Below are positions 44,200 to 57,328 of a stretch of 64,000 nucleotides of DNA, in pieces; position 1 is the stretch's first letter; each line of letters begins with the position of its first letter. The notes beneath the pieces are model-generated. The model did not search any database. It was not told the DNA's origin and was given only the letters and a program-made list of their open reading frames with translations. This stretch comes from Corbicula japonica (taxonomy: Eukaryota; Mollusca; Bivalvia; Venerida; Cyrenidae), in NCBI GenBank assembly GCA_038501625.1, contig JAZAYU010000006.1, positions 14,510,638 to 14,574,637 on the forward strand, read 5' to 3'. Made by a program: the position numbers and the translations under genes.

Positions 44200-45172
44200 T
44201 TGTTTCTTTACCAATATTCACAAAGATTAAAGGGCCAATATATGCAACAATGGTCAGAAAAATGTAAACAAAAATTAAAGCTTTCATCATATTGCTTGTT
44301 TAAAACAAAATTTTATTTCGAAAGGTATCTCGAAATAATTGATATTAAAAAAGTTAGATTCTATTTTTCTTCTTTAAGAACATCATCGCATTCACTTCTT
44401 ATAGAAAAAGGCAATCATATTGGTTTAGTAAGAGAGCAAAGAACCTGTTTCTATTGTAATGATCTAATTGAAAATGAATATCATTTTATCCTTGTATGTC
44501 CATTATAAATCATTACGTGAATGATATATTGATAAGAAATATTATATGAATCCAAATCTCAATAAATTTAATATTCTTATGTCTTCTCAAAACGATCAAA
44601 CTATTAAAAGTCTGGCATCATTTATTTACCATAGCTTTGTTCTCCATTCAACTGTTGTATAGTTCATTAGGCTCATTAAGTATGTCAGGTGATGATATAT
44701 AATGCATATTGTCATAGTTACAATATTATATTTGCATTATGGCGCTTGTTAAAATTCAATGAGTTTTTTTTACTATACTATGACGCTGCTATATAATTGT
44801 ATTGTTGTTAAATTTTATTCTCTCACTCAGATACCTTGCTTTTCGTTTCGACAAGGCCGAGTGAGTTGTTTGCCCTTATTGGCATTATGCACAGACCTCC
44901 TTTTGAACAGTATTACTGATTCTGCCAAGCTTTTTTTCAAACATAACACTTTGTTAATAATTTGCTGTAATTTAAAGCTGGTATAGCATATAATATTCTC
45001 TATTTATTAAGTATTCACCTTAATATTGCCTCATCTCGAATGTTATATTATGTAATGTTAAAAGTATTGTGAGATCACTTGTACTGAATTAGCTATATCA
45101 TGTTGTATTGATGTGTTTGTGTATTGGCCGGAGGCCTACATCACAATAAACTACTGAATCTTGAATCTTGAT
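44200..45172 (+). pseudogene. LINE 3' end: C-terminal domain and 3' UTR
   Basis: Frame 44200-44508 reads LFLYQYSQRLKGQYMQQWSE and ends RTCFYCNDLIENEYHFILVC PL, the C-x2-C-x(n)-H-x(4)-C block found at the C-terminus of many LINE ORF2 proteins. The 3' UTR runs to aataaactactgaatcttg followed by a short gaatctt repeat. It completes the element begun at 40790. Confidence 0.8.
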
Positions 45173-45249
45173 AAGACAAATAAAGTAATTTATTTAATTT
45201 GGAATAAAGATACAATAGAAAAAAAACACCATAAAAAAGAAAACACACA

Positions 45250-45277
45250 GAGATAGATAGAGAGAGAGAGAGAGACA

Positions 45278-45340
<63 letters not shown>
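45250..45340 (+). repeat. (GA)n microsatellite
   Basis: About 90 bp of AG repeats with a few interruptions near the left end. Confidence 0.95.
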
Positions 45341-45344
<4 letters not shown>

Positions 45345-45566
45345 TATAACCAGAAAAAGTCTCGCTTACCTGTCACTTACCTTTGAAAGGACCCCAATAT
45401 TTTTCAAATTTTTCCAACGTGAAAGATTTATAAGCCACCGTCTTTTCTGTTTCAAACAAACATTTTACTTGGATTTTAAAAACCTCAACAGTAAGTTCAG
45501 TATATTTCATTTTGCATTTGGTATATTTTTGGTATATATATATACTTTTGGCAAAAGTATTCTGTG

Positions 45567-45696
45567 CCCAAGGTTATAAAACTGAGCATAGAAACCAGTC
45601 TCAAATCTCAAGGATCTGATTGGCTGAAATGGCGGCCAATTAGATGCTTGAGATTTGAGACTGGTTTCCATGCTCAGTTTTATAACATTCAGCCCT
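45567..45696. repeat. CCAAT hairpin, family A
   Basis: caaggttataaaactgagc to gctcagttttataac. The right half has lost its CCAAT (ggccaattagatgc). Confidence 0.75.
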
Positions 45697-45929
45697 GATT
45701 TTGTTAAGTTTGGCGTTTGTAAATCACATTTCCTTTTAACCCAAAGCCAATTTTATTCTGCCAATAAATTAGATACCATATTGCATTCCTAAAAGAGGTG
45801 TACCAATGTCTCTGGCATAAGGTTACAAAAGGAGCATAAATTATTTTCTGCAAGTCCCATTTCGGCAAACAAACTTTTTGTTCCCAAAAGTCTATGGTTT
45901 ATAATTCTAAATTCTAACTTGATACTTGG

Positions 45930-46715
45930 AATATAGCATCTGCATGATCAAAGCCATCTCTGACAACAAGAATGATAACTCCTGTTTCATTATAATTAGT
46001 TATGCCCTTTTCAAATTACTTTGATGCGAAACTTATTGTTGCCTTTTACTTTGTACTTAATACTTGGAATATATCATCTGCATAAACAAAGCCATCTCTG
46101 ACAAACAAGAATGATAACTCTCGTTTTATTATATTTTGAGTTATACCCCTTTTAAATGGCTTTGATGCCTATACCTTTGAAAGTACTTGTCCTTTTAACT
46201 TAATACTTGGAATGTATCATCTGCATTAAGAAATCATCTCTGAAAATAAGATAACCTGAAACCTAATTCCTTATAATGAAATTAAATTTTGTTCTTTTTG
46301 ACACAATACTTCATATATGACATGAATGAAGTAATATCTGCTTTGAGTTGTGCTCATTTAAATGATTTTAACCTGAAACGTTATTTTGCTAGTAACTTGA
46401 ATATAAAAAAAGATCTATACTAACTGATCAATCATAACAAATAATTTTGTAGCATTGCAATGCAACTTGAATTAAATATTTATCATATACAGTAAAACCC
46501 TTCATTAAGACCTCCCCTAAATTAAGACCAGCTCGCTAATAAGACCACTTTAAAGGTGTCCCATTTTGCAGTTTTGCACTATTTTCTACCCCGAAATTAA
46601 GACCACCCTAATATTAAGACCGCTTTTTCTAGTCCAAAATGTATGGTAAAACTGAGGCCAACATTTCAACTTTTTCCAAGCAGGCGACACATGTGGTCCT
46701 CGAAACACCAAAGTC
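45930..46715 (-). repeat. Minisatellite-bearing TIR element, reversed short copy of 2262-4520
   Basis: Three units with aagaatgataactc and acttggaatatatcatctgc. The head, aggcgacacatgtggtcc, lies at 46682-46699, so the element runs right to left. A degenerate coiled mix with a repeat rich in attaagacc lies at 46500-46630. Confidence 0.65.
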
Positions 46716-46739
46716 TAGTTTCTGAATTTGGTTCATGGC

Positions 46740-47450
46740 TTTGAAAGTAAATTTGTATTCCAGATATCAACTTTAAACTTGAATTGTTTTTTCAAAATCA
46801 TAATTTACATCATTACTAACACGACCCTTATTTCTTCTACAATAATTTTTCGAGTTAAGTTCTTTTTTACTTAGATATTGTGTTACAGTTTTTATGCACA
46901 TTTCCCATATCTTTGAAACTACTTCAGCCATTTGAAGCTTTTTTGTTAAAAGTTCGTGAAAATTCAAGCCTCTGTTAAATTTAAATTTCAGACCATAAAC
47001 ATAGTCGAGTTTGTGCTAGTAAGCTCAACAAAACGTATAGCTTCATCTTTAATTTAAGTGTTGGTTGTTTATACTGAAAGAATTTTTTTCAAGCAACATT
47101 TTCGAGTACAGTAACCTTATTAATTTAATTTTCGAGTACAGTAACCTTATTAATTTAAGTTCTACGGTATGAATCATAAATTCGATTTAATGCTAGTCGA
47201 TAAATAATAAATTTCTTTGAAATGGAAACGAGTTCAATTTAGTTCTTATGTAAATATAGGTTCGTTTTTTAAGCAAAATTTTCGATTTTATGGGTGGTTT
47301 GGAGTTAATTCACCAAGACAACTTGAGCATGTGTGTTCATATGAGAACTTGTTGTGGCAAGTGTAAGGTTGGTGCGCCAAAGAACCTATTCTAAATCACC
47401 AATGGCAGAATAGTTTGCCTCTGGCCGTCCCAGGAGCGGTTACCACTCAG
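46740..47450. repeat. Dispersed repeat, family G, copy 2
   Basis: Same order of phrases as 35395-36200. A local duplication of ttttcgagtacagtaacc lies at 47100 and 47130. Confidence 0.7.
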
Positions 47451-47940
47451 GTTCTCATTGTAGTTAATTGTTTGCGGTGTCTTTTTCGGCGTTATTCGGC
47501 GTTAGCTGTCTAAGCTCACTTTTGACCTAGTTTTTCGACCAATGAAATGTTGTAAATAATACTCGTATTCTCTTATTATGCAGAGGGAAAATGAAATAAA
47601 CTATTTCGATTGGTAGCTATTTACACCAGAGAGGCATCTAGCAGGGTCGAGAGGTATCTAGTGGGATTTTTATTATTATGCAGCGGAAAAATCAAATAGA
47701 TTATTTCGATTGGTTGTTAGTGGGTGTTGTATTGGAGAAAAAACATATTTACGATTTAAATAACCAGTTAAGTCAATATTGATGGCTTAAATACAATTTT
47801 ATATGGAATATTCTTGGATGTCAGGTAAACGATTGCATACAATACACAGTGTAAAACGAAAGAGATGTGTAGACATTTCTAGTTCTTACTGGTTCCTTTC
47901 TAGTTCCTTTGATACTGATTGTTAATTTCAAGTATAAAAT
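47451..47940. other. Unassigned spacer
   Basis: Two related short blocks (attattatgcag.gg.aaaat, 47573 and 47672) form a decayed repeat. No gene seen. Confidence 0.45.
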
Positions 47941-47947
47941 ACAAGTT

Positions 47948-48019
47948 CATTGTAGTGTAGTGGCTAACACTCTCGCCTCGAAAACGGAGGCACCGGGTTC
48001 AATACTCAGAACGGGCACT
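47948..48019 (+). ncRNA. tRNA-like sequence (SINE head or tRNA pseudogene)
   Basis: Box A-like tagtgtagtggctaacac, a stem gcctc/gaggc and box B-like ggttcaatactc. The anticodon loop lacks the usual T33, so it is not a working tRNA. No tail is defined. Confidence 0.45.
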
Positions 48020-48629
48020 TTTTTAAAAGTTAATTTACGTAAAAGTTAGTAGATTTCACTCTTGTAACAGGCTGTTTGTATTTATTTTTAATTTTTTATT
48101 AAATTTCAAGGACATTTATTCATATTGAGTTCTAACTCTACAAGAGGTATTTTATTGAAACTGAATAAATGTAGATCATTGCTTCTTTAATCGACTTGTT
48201 ATCACTGTATGAAATTGTTGCAACAGCTTCAACATTTTTTTGAAAGACACTTTCAATGAATTTATGAATTGTCATGATTCAGTCGCTTAATCTCTAGGTC
48301 ATACTAAGAAGGCAGGGAGGGTTCGTCAACAGCTATAACAAGTAAAATAAATAACTAAACTGTGTCTGCTTCGCCTCTCTGTATTTCTTTCTTTCTTATA
48401 TACATGTATAAATCTATAATCTATCATATATAAATCTTTTTCGTCAACGCCGTTTATCTTTTTTAAAGATATTTCTTGTTTTGAAATTGAGCATTTTATT
48501 AATCAATGATTAATATTTTTCTCTCTGTGTTATGGTTGCGTGGGGAGGCTGTGTTTTTATTATTGTTGTTCCTGATTAGCATACGCTTACTTTTTCTAAT
48601 GCACTTTTAACAATGTTTAACCAACAGGT

Positions 48630-49200
48630 CCTCATATGAATAAACAAGAACAAGTTTTCTTGGTAAATTAGCTCCAACCCATCCATCAGCTCGACAGTGT
48701 ACGTAGACATGTATTTGAAATATTACATGCTAATTACATTTTCAAGCGAAACAGGCTGGTGACCTTACTGAGATCAGTGTGAAAGGTTATAAAACTGAGC
48801 ATGAAAACCAGTCTCAAATCTCAAACATCCGATTGGCTGAAATGGCGACTGGTCGCCATTTCAGCCAATCAGATGCTTGAGATTTGAGACTGGTTTCCAT
48901 GCTCAGTTTTATAACCTTCAGTCCAGAGCCCATAGAGTCAAAGCAACAACAACATGATGGCTGGAATAAAAAATCAGATCTAGCTTCTACGTTATTTTTT
49001 TAAGATTTCCCTAAAAACTTCATAAACTCCTAAACCCATACCACCGTCGTGCAAACAGAAAGGTTGGTAGCCTCCTTCCTTAATTAAAGAATGTTTTTAA
49101 AACACTGATTGAGAAATACCTTCTTGTAGGCCTAATAGTGATTTTAAACTGCAGCTGTATTCTATAATTAAATATGGATATCTGTGACAGAATACAAACA
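48630..49200 (-). pseudogene. Fragments of the Penelope-like family
   Basis: 48630-48710 matches the noncoding tail (gttttcttggtaaattagctcc, ccaacccatccatcagctc). 48955-49200 matches the end of the reverse transcriptase gene as at 43080-43430 (cccataccaccgtcgtgcaa, agtgattttaaactgcag). A family A hairpin (48782-48926) sits between them. Confidence 0.6.
48782..48926. repeat. CCAAT hairpin, family A (near perfect)
   Basis: aaggttataaaactgagcat with its inverse at the other end; centre gattggctgaaatggcgac and gtcgccatttcagccaatc. Confidence 0.82.
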
Positions 49201-49221
49201 GTTTATTTATATGGCAGCAGG

Positions 49222-49327
49222 GCCCAAGATAATAAAACTGAGACCAGTCTCAAATCTTAAGCATCTAATTGGCTGAAATGGCGACTGATTGCCATTTCTC
49301 CTGTTTTAGTTTTTTGATCTTAGGCCA
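49222..49327. repeat. CCAAT hairpin, family A (right half truncated)
   Basis: gcccaagataataaaactgag, caaatcttaagcatct, attggctgaaatggcgac; ends gttttagttttttgatctt. Confidence 0.65.
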
Positions 49328-49329
49328 TG

Positions 49330-51030
49330 ATCTAGCTAATCATGTTATATTCCGTTTTGCTTCCTTTTGTATTCTTTATAAATGTTAATTATCATAACAA
49401 TTATTATATAACCTGTGCACACAGCCCACAGGTCAGCTGGCTGCAATTTTTAATATCGGTCTAAGATAAAAAACAAAACAAATTTGATTTAAAACTAGCC
49501 GATAAATCTGAAATTTCTATGAAATCTCTGAATGCATAAAATGTCGGTGTTCATCATGCAGGGGGTAGGACGAGGCACTGCATCCGAAGATAGTTAAGCG
49601 AGGAAAATGTTAATTGGGATAAAAATGGCGGTTTAGTGGGCATATTTTAATTAAAACGGATTTATTTTGCGAGGTAAGTGCCTTCATACTATATTTAATT
49701 TTAAGTCCATCCGTACATTCTGCGACCAGATGAATAAGGCACCATCGACAATTTGTTTCGGGAACGCAGGTTTTGTAACAAAAAAGTTATTGAAGGTTTT
49801 ATACAGTAAAGGTAATGTAAACAAGCCAAAAATATGGTATTTTAGGATGATCTTCAGACATCTGGGCACTTCCATATTGGATTTTAGCATTTTATTAAGT
49901 CAAAATAACATACTCTTTTTTCTTCTTGGCTCGTCCACAATAAGCAAACCCCACGCTCGAAAGAAAACAGAACATGCCATTTTCTGGCATTCGAGGATTG
50001 GGACATTCCCTTTTTGGCATCACCTGGATATCTTTACTGAACAGGTTTCTCATAAAGCACTTGCTTATTCACAGATTTGATTAAAGAATATGATTATTAT
50101 TGTTATGGATATGTTTACTAAATGTGTTTTCATAAAAAAAAAACATTACCTTTCGTAATTAGCATATGCGCATGGTTACAAATATGTTTCGTTTTTTTTT
50201 ATAAGAAAGAGATCTTGAGTGAGATATTTTCCGGATGCCGTTGTTTGGCTTTAGTAAAGTGTACAAAATGATCATGATATGACATGACATTATAACTAGT
50301 CATAGCATTATTAATGTTTAATAATTAAGTTCGCTTACGATCTGCTTTTTTGAAGAGACAATAGCAACTATAAAAAGGGGAGGTAACTGTGTATATAATT
50401 GATAGATAAAAATGCATGTCCGGTCGCCATGCAATATGCATCAATATATTGCCTCGTCTCCTCATGTTATACTCTCAAACCGTAAAGGAAAAATTAAAAC
50501 TTCAACGGTAGCACAGGAAAACATCGTAACTGGTCATTTAGGAAAAAAAGTCATTTTGAGATAGCGTGGAGTAAGGCCAAGTTATAACAAATTTGTGGAT
50601 CAAAACACATATCAAAATAACTGCTAAAGTAAAACTTCAAACTACGTGTATTATTTCCAAAGCGGTACATTGCTGAAAATTTCGGAGGATATTACACGCC
50701 GGTATACTGGGTAAAATTTTAAAGATGTTCAAGTTTATTCATACTAAGCCAGGCGGATAAAATGCTAAATTGCTTCCAAGTGTTCTGTATTTAATAATTC
50801 CAATATGATGTGCAAATCATAAATTGCTAACTTCCAGTCTGTGATTTTGTCACTTGAGTGTTGCTTAAAGATGCTGATTATTAAATTATTCTGCAAATGG
50901 AGGTACTTCACTCGAGAAACTTTATTCTTCAGATTGCTTAACATGTTTACACTCCAAATAATAACTGCATTTCGAATTGCAATAGGTCACTTCTACAACA
51001 GGCATATACTTTTAAAAGAAATTTCATAAT
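49330..51030. other. Unassigned spacer
   Basis: No gene or repeat recognised. The 137-codon open frame at 49667-50080 has no features that I trust as coding. Confidence 0.45.
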
Positions 51031-51035
51031 TAGTC

Positions 51036-51480
51036 GGCGGCAATGAGCCGCTGACTATATTTGTGCTTACTTTGGGAATTTAATGTGGGAGGATACTAGC
51101 ATAATTTCAGAAATGTTTGTATTTTTGTTCAGATATGTATTAATGAGAGTTGTTTTGAAAAAAAAGTATTAACAAATTTTTAACGAATTGTACCATTGAA
51201 ACTGGTTGACATCGCTTTGTAGGATTTCTTTGATATTTAAAAAAAAATTAAATAATAAAATCTCCTGAGCACGCGACTATATTTGAGGGGATAATAGCAT
51301 AATTTCAGAAATGTTTGTATTTTTGTTCTGATATATATTAATGAGAGTTGTTTTGCAAAAAAACGTATTAACAAATGTTTAACGAATTGTACCATAGGAA
51401 CTGGATGACATCGCTTTGCAGGATTTTTTTGATTTTTTTTTAAATTTTAAAATAATAGGTTCTCCTGAGCATGTGACTAT
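51036..51480. repeat. Left arm block of a large inverted repeat, with a local tandem duplication
   Basis: 51036-51175 (cggcaatgagccgctgactat...) is the inverse of 61790-61940 (...atagtcggcggctcattgccg). A ~185-bp unit with catcgctttg(t/c)aggatt and aatttcagaaatgtttgtat occurs twice (51100-51285, 51295-51470). Confidence 0.7.
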
Positions 51481-53520
51481 TATTTTGAAAACAACGGTAG
51501 CCGGTCCTTCCGTATAATCGGTCAGGGATGTTGACTGTTGCACTGTATATGTACCTGTTAGAGGTTGTGGAACGTAATTCGTGAGAGTTTTGTTCGGAAA
51601 CAAATGTGTGAATAAATGTACAATTGTGATACTGGTCATCCATTGTTTTTAATTGTACATTGCAAGACGTAGTTTCCGTATAATCGGTCAGAAATGTTGA
51701 CCTTTGCACTGCGTCTACACCTATGTGTGATCTTGTGGAACATAATTGGTGAGATTGTTTTTCGGGGGAAAAAACGTAATAATACTATAAAATTATGGTA
51801 CGTTGCTTTTTTAATCGTTCAGTGGTCTGTTTGTTGATGTTTGTTATATACCGGGTCGATTGTTTTACGGGTTTGTTACGTAACACAGACGGGGTTTTGC
51901 CCAAACTACACACAACTGCGGTGATCTCAACTTGACTGTGTTTCCCTAAAATATTGAACACTTTCGTTTGAACAAATTTCTAATGTTTTGTGCGAATTCA
52001 AATTGTGAAAGTTATGAAAATGGTGCAAACTGAGTTTTTCGGAAGTGGAATTAACATGACAGATAGTACGTGAAATCCTGAAAGGATTACAAATAAACAC
52101 AGACATGGACAAAAATTTATTACAGTGGCAATTTTGGCACAAACTGTTTAAGTCTTATTTTCGCCAGTTAAATTTTCGTCATTTATCATCGAGCGGCGAA
52201 AATTGACCACAGACACTTTCTTTTTTACGTACGTTGATTTGCCGGACACGTTTGCGCAGATTGGTCGGAATTTATTTCAAACATACAATGAACTGTGCAT
52301 ACATGTGAAAAAGACAAAATTACACAAACTGATTCTTATTTGCTGTCCCCATATACATGTACAAAATTAAAGCTTCACATGCAGAAATACAAAATACATA
52401 CAAATTAAGTCACGTCTCTAAACTGCCGAAAAAAACAACATTTAATTTATGTTTATCATTTCGGTAAACTATTTGAATGTGCTAATACTGCCGTAAGCTT
52501 GAATTTTCTATATTTAGTAATAGGATGAAATATTTCAAAATCGACATTTCAAATATATTCCCAACACGACAATCTAAATGAATTATAAGTAAGTTTTAAA
52601 TGAATTGAAACTAATTAAAATGTAAATTAAAATCACGAGCTATATTGAGCAGCTTTGATAAGCGATAAATAGCGTAAACGTAGCTGAAGACTTCAAGTGT
52701 GAAAACACGCTGCGTAATGGCCGTCTACAATCATTGCACGTTCATCAGTAACAAGAAAATTACCATAATCTCTTGAACAGCAAATGCAGTTCAATAGAAC
52801 TTTGCACAAATACATGCTATTAATGCATCTTTATTTCGCATATATTAAAATAGATGAAAAGGGAACTTTAAAAGCAACGTTCAAACAGTTTGTGACGGTA
52901 TTTTGTCGATATACCACTTTGCATTTTTGCAGCAAGCATCATCACTTCCGCGGCTCCAATGTTAAAAATTGCTCCTACGCGCCTGGCTCCTCTGTAATAA
53001 TAACGGGTATCGTTTTCATTTTAATTAATTATATACCTGTATTCAAAGTAATTTACTCTTGTTTTACGATCTCTTTATTGTTAATAACACGCTTAATTGT
53101 TTATGCAGGTGCAGATAATAGCCTGAGGCAAGTGTCAGTCCTAAGTATTGAAATTAATTCTTATCAAAACAGTATTTCCTATGACCGATAAATGTGTGAA
53201 AACGTCCCGATTAGGCCACCTGTTTCAAGTTGGAAAGTGTGTGTCATAAAAAAATGCAAAGAGATAAACGGAAAGTCAATAACCACTTCATTAAGAAATG
53301 CTCGACAAGTTTTGGCACAGAAATAAATCATTTTATTGATTTCGTATTACGATATATAAAGGCTGATACGTATACGTTCCGTGATAACGTCGATTTATGT
53401 CAAAAAGGGTACGAGTTGACTTGGGTAGGTACGAGTTGACCAAAGATCAGGTACGAGTTGACCAAAAAAGGGTACGAGTTGACTAAGGTACGAGTTAACT
53501 TAGGTACGAGTTGACCAGAT
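51480..53520. other. Segment absent from the opposite inverted-repeat arm; possible insertion
   Basis: Begins with two ~150-bp units (ccgtataatcggtcag at 51509 and 51675). It ends in five or six copies of ggtacgagttgac (53410-53518), reminiscent of the TIR units of the Mutator-like element at 10895-13080. No left counterpart of that end was found. Its short open frames are not recognised. Confidence 0.45.
53408..53520 (+). repeat. ggtacgagttgacc tandem repeat
   Basis: Copies near 53410, 53429, 53451, 53472, 53486 and 53503. The last ends gttgaccagatac, as the right end of 10895-13080 does (aatgaccagatac). Confidence 0.75.
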
Positions 53521-54135
53521 ACCTCTTACTAAAGATAGACACTTCAAGCACTTTTGAAAACAAAGTTCTGTATCACACTCTGGCAGTACCATCCAGGTTT
53601 ACAAGTCTTAACAAGGTAAATATTTTATTTATTTATTTATATATTTATTTATATTATATATTTTATTTTTTTACTAGAATGTCTTAAACTAGCTTGCTAA
53701 GTCTCAATGATATACAGACAATATGGCCAGGAGATAATGTCCAGATTAATGAACTGAACAGCTTAGGACATGCAGACTACAGCCCGTAGTCAGAGAAATA
53801 TGGCCAAGCTTAAAGATGTTTTTATTTTTAGCATGTCCCAGATATGAAATCAAATAATGCAGCATCTTTTGGAAAAGCTATAATTTTTGCTGCTCAAAAA
53901 TTGTTGAAATATATTTGTTTTTTTTCAATATGACCACTTCAAACATAGATTAAAGAAACTGGTATTTTTAATTTTCAAATTATCTAGTTTTCGCCAGGTA
54001 ATTTTCACAATTACAGGAAAAATTTATGACGATCAGTTTGGATTAAACTTGAAAATTAACCATGTCAGACTTAATTTTCCCGCCTCAGGGGTTTCAATAG
54101 ATGCAGATTCTTGCATTTTGATGCAAGCAAATTAG
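53521..54135. repeat. Left arm block of the inverted repeat
   Basis: Inverse matches to 61225-61500: acttcaagcac and tgtatcacactctggcagta, aagtcttaacaaggtaaat, gacgatcagtttggattaaac. 54090-54125 (gattcttgcattttgatgc) pairs with 62160-62190. Confidence 0.7.
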
Positions 54136-55130
54136 TTTTTTTCAACATTTGACTGTTCCTGATCTTGAGCTTGGGTTCTTTTGATGAAGAAAACATGGTC
54201 TATTTTTGCAAGAATAAAGATAAATATTGTGTCTATTGCATTTTAATTATGAAATTATTACTTATTAGACCACTGAACACATATTAAAATGAAGTAGTTA
54301 AGTTCAATAAACACAAGATACAAGAAAAATTTTGATGCAAGGCATCAAAGTCGGCGGGAGAAGGATTTTCATGTCATTACAACAATGTAATCACACTGCT
54401 CTGACGAAATCTGAATGACCGAGATTATTACGTTCTATTACTACAAAAATCAGAACATACGCAAAGAAACAATCAACATCCCGATAGTACGGGCTTCTGT
54501 CGTTTTCAAAAATCGTCACATGAAAAAAATAAAAGCACTGAAAGGGCTGCAAGCCAGCGGAGCGTAAACATAATCAAAATAAAACAAACACATAATGTTC
54601 AATGTAACAGGAATTCCAGGTTTATTCCAGTTATAAAGATTTATAATAACTAAACAGAATGAAGAAACTCCTATAGAAGACATGTTATGTGCTTGCAACA
54701 ATGTGGGTTGTCTATGTTGAATGACATATAGATATGTGATATAAGTTAAATTGCAGTAAAATTTTCACTGTAAATAAACAAAACAAAAAAACAACAACAA
54801 AAAAGAAGCTGTGTTTGGACAACACATATGCCCCGGTAGCGAAGTTTGTCATGATACAAATGTAAAATGATAGCACAATGTTAAAACAGCAAGAAATCAC
54901 AAGTTAGTTCTAAATAATGGAAAAAAAGAACTTTCTTGTGCCAGAACCTGAGCATAAAAAGAATTTCACATGAAAATCAATTAATGTAACATATTTATAA
55001 TCTTAGATTATAATGTACAGATTATTCATGACAAAATTGGGAAAGTTACAGAATTTTATGTAATTAATGCTTAGGCATTATTACAAACACTGATGATGCA
55101 AGTATTTGGAGGGTGGGCATTTATTAGAGG
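54136..55130. other. Unassigned spacer
   Basis: AT-rich. No gene recognised on either strand. Confidence 0.45.
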
Positions 55131-55136
55131 CACATG

Positions 55137-55613
55137 ATTGAAATTGAGAAATATCCAACATGCTGAAACAGATAAACCATTTCTCTAAGTACAAAATGGG
55201 AAGATAACCTCAGAAATAAGCTAGCTGGAGTTATTTAACTTGTCAGGGTCATGACCTGTGCATTGTTAAGTAAGTGTGTTAAATTCATTTTACTGTTCTT
55301 TGCAGAAAATGAGAAATATCCAACTGTCAGAAACAGGTTAACCATAAACTCTTAGTATAAAATGGGGAGATAACCCCAGGAATAAGCTAGCCAGAAATAT
55401 GTAACTTGTAAGCGTCATTAACTATGCACTGTTAAGTGAGTGTGAGAACTTTCAGGCCAATGCCCATAGTAGAAATTGAGACATATCCAACTTGCCGAAA
55501 CAGGTTAACCATTTATCTCCAAGTACAAAACGGGGAGATAATCCCAGAAAAAAGGTACACAGAGTTATGTTTCTTGCCAATGCTCTTTGTAGAAATTGAG
55601 GGGGGGGGGGGGG
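55137..55613 (+). repeat. Tandem repeat of ~166 bp ending in a poly-G run
   Basis: Three units carrying gaaattgaga(a/c)atatccaac (55140, 55305, 55472) and gg(a/g)agataa(c/t)c; the fourth is cut off at aaattgag and followed by 14 G (55600-55613). Confidence 0.75.
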
Positions 55614-56137
55614 TTGCATAAAAATACCAATAACTCAGATACAACAATCATTGAAAATTATCCAATTTAATAGTTGGTGGAAATGGGAATATTCAACAAA
55701 ATAAAACTGGTCAAAATATTGACAAAAGTAATTTTTGGGGAACTGTTTAAATAAATGAGAAAGGGGACATTAAAAGCAATTGAACAGGACAAATACAAAA
55801 ACATTACGGGATACATGTATGTTTGATCGAGCAATACCAGGATCAAAATACATCACTGCCCAGAATGCCTAGCCCTGGGTTTATGCAACTCAATATTTAC
55901 ACAAGTACCAATTTTGATGATAATTTTATATTCATGCTTTATAGCAACACATCACAACTTAAAGCAATGCCATTAGCCTTATAAATGTCATTTAGTAAAT
56001 GAAAGAGGCACAACAAATTTTTTGTGTTAGTCATATAGTATGGAAATTGTTGGGTTAGCAAAATTGTATTTATTTCATATATTATTATAGCTTATTTCTT
56101 TACCTTGTACTATGTCTCTTGATTATTTCCACTTTCA

Positions 56138-56366
56138 ACGTAAATACACAGGGACCCCGTGAAAGGCTATTTGATCTTGGTTTCATTTATAACAATGTGT
56201 CAGAGGGAGCCAGGGTTATATTAATGTAACCATATTTTAAGGAAGTGTCCAACCTTATAAATCAGATAAAGGTGCTCTTTATATTCATTTCATTAGCTAG
56301 AGCCTTTAACAGACACCCTTTCCCCACTGTTATCTATCAACTCTATTTAGACCCTTTTAATGCATG
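56138..56366. repeat. Left arm of a 330-bp inverted repeat, interrupted by the LTR element
   Basis: Together with 61120-61216 it forms one stretch that is the inverse of 62805-63146 (for example gacaccctttccccactgtt and cagtggggaaagggtgtc; cccttttaatgcat and atgcattaaaaggg). Confidence 0.85.
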
Positions 56367-57217
56367 TTATTATGATGTAGATTTTCCATTATTTTGTATT
56401 TCATCATAATAAATTATTTGGTATTAAATATAGAAAATCAAATTATAACATGTTTAGTATCAAAATGTACCTTATTTTAAAAGCAGTTGAAATGTAAAAT
56501 AAGAAAATTAATATCAATTTATTGTAAAAAATACTTGTTTTGTAAATTGTTGAAAAGGGAAAATACATATTACTCTTTCTTAATTTTAATTAAAGTTAAT
56601 TGAGAACCTGCAGCCAGACTTGATGATTAATATCTGATTAATTATTATTTTATTTCCTTTGAATTGTAAGGAACTGTCACCTGTTATCAATCTGAAGCTT
56701 TTATCACCTTTTGTTTAAATGTGCTTTAGGTCTTACTTGTTTTAATCTGTCAAAATCTCAATTGTTAAGTTGTAAATGTCAATTTTTGAAAAAGGGTATA
56801 TAAACTGAAATTTTCTAGGATAACATTAACAAATTCTTAGTGAACCGAGGAACAAACAAAAACTTTGTGAATGAATTAACTTAAACTTTGTGACTAAATT
56901 AAATAATACTTTGTGAAAACTTTGTGAACTGTTAAAAAGGACTTTGTGAAATTTAAAATTAAAAAGGGAAATTTAGCTAGAAATCTTAAGACATTACTTA
57001 GTGAAACAAAACTTGTACTTTGAAAATTGTTATTGTGGACTTATTGTTAAAACCACAAATAAAAGCTTAGAAACCTTAAAAGACTTTGTGTAGATCAACC
57101 ACTCTGTGTATAACAACAATAAACCCGTGTAACTCCAGCTGTCAAATAAGCGCTCACCGCAGAAGAAGAGAATAACAACGCAAAAGTCGTTTTACAACAA
57201 AAAATCTCTTCATAATA
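56367..57217 (+). repeat. 5' LTR
   Basis: Matches the 3' LTR over its full length. Includes a TATA-like gggtatataaac near 56793-56804 and several actttgtgaa repeats (56870-56950) downstream of it. Confidence 0.88.
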
Positions 57218-57220
57218 AAT

Positions 57221-57238
57221 TGGCGAAGAATCCGCGGT
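57221..57238 (+). other. Candidate primer-binding site
   Basis: TGGCGAAGAATCCGCGG, three bases after the 5' LTR; TGG start as expected for pairing with a tRNA CCA end. tRNA not identified. Confidence 0.6.
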
Positions 57239-57328
57239 ACAACACCGAGCTACCTCTTGTCAAGCGAGAAGTTAATCCTCAGCAACAGAAAATCACAACT
57301 AGCAGCCAGAACAAACGAGGGAAGAACC

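Noticed and set aside
49667..50080. 137-codon frame as a gene
   Set aside because: No domain, signal or splice support, and the opposite strand is also partly open. Left as unassigned.
52784..53191. 135-codon hydrophobic frame
   Set aside because: AT-rich composition explains the apparent membrane segments; no start context or homology recognised.
56367..57217. Reading the two similar blocks at 56.4 and 58.2 kb as a segmental duplication
   Set aside because: CATG duplication, primer site and polypurine tract at the expected places show that they are LTRs.
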